Assembly: GCA_963702055.1 (NCBI GenBank)
Contig: OY969702.1
Coordinates: 434,001-498,000 of the forward strand
DNA: 64,000 nucleotides
Direction of reading: 5' to 3'
Source: CAWINX01 sp963702055
Lineage (GTDB): Bacteria; Actinomycetota; Thermoleophilia; Solirubrobacterales; 70-9
The notes below the pieces were generated by a model. It was not told the DNA's origin, did no database searches, and was given only the letters and a program-made list of their open reading frames with translations. A program made the translations under genes and the position numbers. Positions 61,545 through 64,000 of this stretch are shown one piece after another; positions within the stretch are counted from its first letter, which is position 1; the number at the start of each line of letters is the position of its first letter.

Positions 61545-62693
61545 TCATTGCGCGGCTAGGAAGGTAGCCACTCGGCGTGTTTCGGTCTGAAGGGTTCGTT
61601 GCTCGACGATCTGTGCTCCGGCTATAGCCAGCTGTTGCCGTAGGGCGGGGTCGCGGCCAATCCGCGCCAACGCATCTGCGGCTGCCTCTGGGTCTCCGGG
61701 GGGGACGAGAAGCGCCGCTCCATTGACGATTTCTGAGATCCCACCAACATCGGTGGCAACGACCGGGGTGCATGCAGCAAAAGCTTCGAAAAGAACCTGA
61801 GGCACGCCTTCGGTCCAAGAGACATGCAGTAGAGCGCTGGACCGCCTATAGAGTTCTCGCAACCCGGTTGCGTTCGCGACGTAGCCACGAAGTTCTGCTG
61901 AGTCGGCCACATCGAGCGATCGAAGCCTGGTACGCAGCTCAGACTCCATCGGTCCTTCTCCGCAGACCACAAGTTGCCATCGCGGGTCTCGGTTCTTGAG
62001 TTCGGCCAGCACATCCGCGAGGAGGAGCGGATTCTTTTCGGAGTCTAGCCGGCCGACGCTGAGCGCGATGAGGTCGCCTTCGTAGTCACGGCGATCGATT
62101 TCCGTCGGATCGACCAGATCCCCTTCATCCACGAGCGACACCGCAATCTCCAATAGGCGCTTGCTGTGGCGATAGCCCGACGACAACGCAGGGCCGACCA
62201 CGATGACGCCGTTGCATAGCCTCGCCAAGGTTCTATAGGCGACCTCCAACGTGCTTGCGACGAATGCGCGTAGACGGCTGCCCGGGTATCGATAGCCAAT
62301 GTATTGGGGAAGATCCTGGCGGACGCCGAGGATCACTTTGCGTCTGCGGACGATCGCCAGCACCGCAAAGACCAGGGAGAGGGGGTGCGGTCCGAGCAGC
62401 CAAACTCGATCAACGCCGGAAAGTACCTTCCAGAAGCGATTTATAGACCTTCCCATCGCGACAGCCGCTGTCCATGGATGATTGAGGCTCGCGTAGAAGG
62501 GAAGGGCGGCAAACTCGGCGCTGTTGCCTAGTCGGTAGCGGCCCTCCTTTGCAGACGGCTCAAGACGACCGACGATCACCATGGAGCCAAGTTGATCCGC
62601 AAGGCGTGCGAGGAAGAGCGCAAAGGCTCGATCCGCATAGATCTCTCCGTCTAGGCGACGATAGGTGTAGTCCGTGTATACGGCGATCCGCAC
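61545..62693 (-). CDS. Family 4-type glycosyltransferase
   Basis: GT-B glycosyltransferase of 382 residues. N-terminal: MRIAVYTDYTYRRLDGEIYA and VWLLGPHPLSLVFAVLAIVR. Donor domain: LIALSVGRLDSEKNPLLLAD, WQLVVCGEGPMESELRTRL, and HVSWTEGVPQVLFEAFAACT with the E-x7-E pair. The GTG start is about 65 bases from the divergent O-antigen ligase start. It transfers an unknown sugar during repeat-unit assembly. Confidence 0.9.
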   Translation of the reverse strand: MRIAVYTDYTYRRLDGEIYADRAFALFLARLADQLGSMVIVGRLEPSAKEGRYRLGNSAEFAALPFYASLNHPWTAAVAMGRSINRFWKVLSGVDRVWLLGPHPLSLVFAVLAIVRRRKVILGVRQDLPQYIGYRYPGSRLRAFVASTLEVAYRTLARLCNGVIVVGPALSSGYRHSKRLLEIAVSLVDEGDLVDPTEIDRRDYEGDLIALSVGRLDSEKNPLLLADVLAELKNRDPRWQLVVCGEGPMESELRTRLRSLDVADSAELRGYVANATGLRELYRRSSALLHVSWTEGVPQVLFEAFAACTPVVATDVGGISEIVNGAALLVPPGDPEAAADALARIGRDPALRQQLAIAGAQIVEQRTLQTETRRVATFLAAQ

Positions 62694-62757
62694 GATTGGC
62701 GACGATAGTCAGATCCGCGGTCGCCGTGCCGCCGTCCATCGCATCTACGCTTCGACC

Positions 62758-64000
62758 GTGACTTCTCTGGCGCAAGGCTCGATCTCGCCGCCGCCGTTGT
62801 CTCTCCGCGAGCGCGAACCCATGCTCGGTCGGGCGGCCGCCGGGATTATCGCCGGGCTCAGCTGTCTCTTTGCGTGGTGGGCATGGAAGCAGGGGGCGTT
62901 CTTCGGCCCGGTCTTTTACCCGGGCGCCTTCGTCGTCTTCGCTCTACTCGGCATGCTTGCGGCATTCGCCTCCTTTTCTGGGCGGGTTGGGGGGCCGGCC
63001 CGAATTGCCGCGCTCTCGCTGCTCGGCCTGGGGGTCTGGTCGACGCTCTCCACGGTTTGGTCGCCGACGCCGGCGACGGCGATCGCCTACGGGATGCACA
63101 TCTTCCTCTACGCAGCCATGTTTGCCATCGGCCTGTGGGTCACGAACATGCTGCGGGGCAAGATGCGCTTCGCCCTCGCCCCACTGGCCATTGCCGGGGC
63201 GGCGATCGGCATCGGAGTGGTGGTCGTCTTGGCGACGGGCACGGATACCACGTGGTATCTCCACGACGACGCCACCTTGCGGTTTCCAATCGGGTACCGC
63301 AATGCAAATGCTGCCTTCTTCTTGATCTGTTTTTGGCCCCTGGTGGCGCTTGCCGCCGAGTTCGACTTGCGCTGGGAGCTTCGTGCGCTGATGGTCGGCG
63401 CCGGGACGATGTTGCTCGAGCTCGCGTTCATCTCTCAGAGCCGCGGCTCGATTCCGGCGTTGATCGCGGCCCTGCTCGTATATCTGGTCCTCGCGCCCAA
63501 CCGGCAGCGGGCCGCTGCGGTGCTGGCGCTTGCCGCCGTTCCCATGCTGCCCGCAATTCACGTGCTCCTCAACGTTTATGGGTTCGGCCACTACGGCCCC
63601 GGCGTCGTGCCCCTGCTGCGCGACGCCGCGCGAGCCATTGGGGTCACGACTGCGCTGTCGGTGCTGCTCGCCGCCGTCGTCTTCAGGGGTATTGCGCCGC
63701 GCCTCAGGCTGGAACGGAAGACCGTTGTGTGGAGTTCGCGCATCGTCGCCATTACGGCCCTCGTAGCTGTTCTCGGCGGCGGCGCGATTTTTGTCGCTCG
63801 CCACGGGGGCCCGGTGGGTTTCGTCGATCAGCGAGTCAAGCAGTTCGACCGGGTCGGTTACCCAGACCTCCATGGTCAGGGAATTCGTTTTGGCGCCAAC
63901 GTTGGATCCAATCGTCACGACTTCTGGCGGGTCGCCGCTCGCGAGGGGTTGGACCATCCCCTCCTCGGCGGCGGCGCGGGCTCGTTCCAGGTCGTCTATC
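62758..64000 (+). CDS. O-antigen ligase/polymerase family protein (3' end outside window)
   Basis: Open frame from GTG 62758 to the right edge, 414 codons visible. It has about ten hydrophobic segments (for example MLGRAAAGIIAGLSCLFAWW). Family blocks are FPIGYRNANAAFFLICF, ISQSRGSIPALIAALLVYL and, at the edge, NRHDFWRVAAREGLDHPLLG followed by GGAGSFQVVY, the RxxxW...P..G.G pattern of Wzy/WaaL proteins. It is the second such protein in the window (see 33480-34868), so one may polymerise and the other ligate, or they may serve two glycans. Confidence 0.88.
   Translation, partial: MTSLAQGSISPPPLSLREREPMLGRAAAGIIAGLSCLFAWWAWKQGAFFGPVFYPGAFVVFALLGMLAAFASFSGRVGGPARIAALSLLGLGVWSTLSTVWSPTPATAIAYGMHIFLYAAMFAIGLWVTNMLRGKMRFALAPLAIAGAAIGIGVVVVLATGTDTTWYLHDDATLRFPIGYRNANAAFFLICFWPLVALAAEFDLRWELRALMVGAGTMLLELAFISQSRGSIPALIAALLVYLVLAPNRQRAAAVLALAAVPMLPAIHVLLNVYGFGHYGPGVVPLLRDAARAIGVTTALSVLLAAVVFRGIAPRLRLERKTVVWSSRIVAITALVAVLGGGAIFVARHGGPVGFVDQRVKQFDRVGYPDLHGQGIRFGANVGSNRHDFWRVAAREGLDHPLLGGGAGSFQVVY

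Noticed and set aside
1..64000. CRISPR array or rRNA genes
   Set aside because: No regularly spaced repeats and no rRNA-like sequence seen.

Overview
The window is a chromosomal segment from a high-GC Gram-positive bacterium. I place it with moderate confidence in the Actinobacteria, class Thermoleophilia (Solirubrobacterales-like). The reasons are strong G/C bias at third codon positions, many GTG and TTG starts, a WhiG/FliA-type sigma factor, and secreted proteins ending in Lys/Arg/Cys-rich tails of a kind I associate with that class. No 16S rRNA gene is present to confirm this.

Layout. 1-14438 is housekeeping: signal peptidase I (cut by the window edge), rnhB, yraN, comM-dprA, thiD, ilvD, an alpha/beta hydrolase with a 5-formyl-THF cyclo-ligase-like gene, an L,D-transpeptidase, a XerC/D recombinase, a sigma factor, a divergent EF-G paralogue, RNase HI and a VOC protein. 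14498-15682 holds a secreted protein, tRNA-Gly(GCC) and tRNA-Cys(GCA).

15639-24627 is an integrative element of about 8.9 kb inserted in the 3' half of tRNA-Cys. It is bounded by a perfect 45-bp direct repeat, with a perfect 19-bp inverted repeat just inside each end. It carries an antitoxin/toxin-like pair, a HEPN-like gene, a lipoprotein, two large structured DNA regions that look like replication or transfer origins, a replication-relaxation/xis/int cassette, and a defence-like cargo. The cargo is a two-gene KwaA/KwaB (Kiwa)-like system plus a large protein joining a coiled coil, a PD-(D/E)XK-like nuclease motif and a C-terminal beta-barrel-like domain. This cargo is the most interesting part of the window.

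24722-28274 holds two hypothetical proteins, a tRNA-Val(GAC) with an unusual C33, and a polytopic membrane protein. 28304-43007 is the conserved thrS-infC-rpmI-rplT-pheS-pheT translation cluster, but infC is separated from rpmI by about 7.2 kb of polysaccharide genes: wecB, a CapK/PaaK-like adenylate-forming enzyme, an O-antigen ligase, two DegT aminotransferases and a FkbM methyltransferase. 43000-47209 is an overlapping argCJBD operon.

47233-64000 is a large surface-polysaccharide locus: a polysaccharide deacetylase, four family-4-type glycosyltransferases, two nucleotide-sugar epimerases, a sugar nucleotidyltransferase, a Wzx-type flippase, a secreted DUF4091-like protein, a Wzc-type chain-length kinase and a second O-antigen ligase cut by the window edge. 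With the genes inside the translation cluster it could make, flip, polymerise and export a heteropolysaccharide by a Wzx/Wzy-type route.
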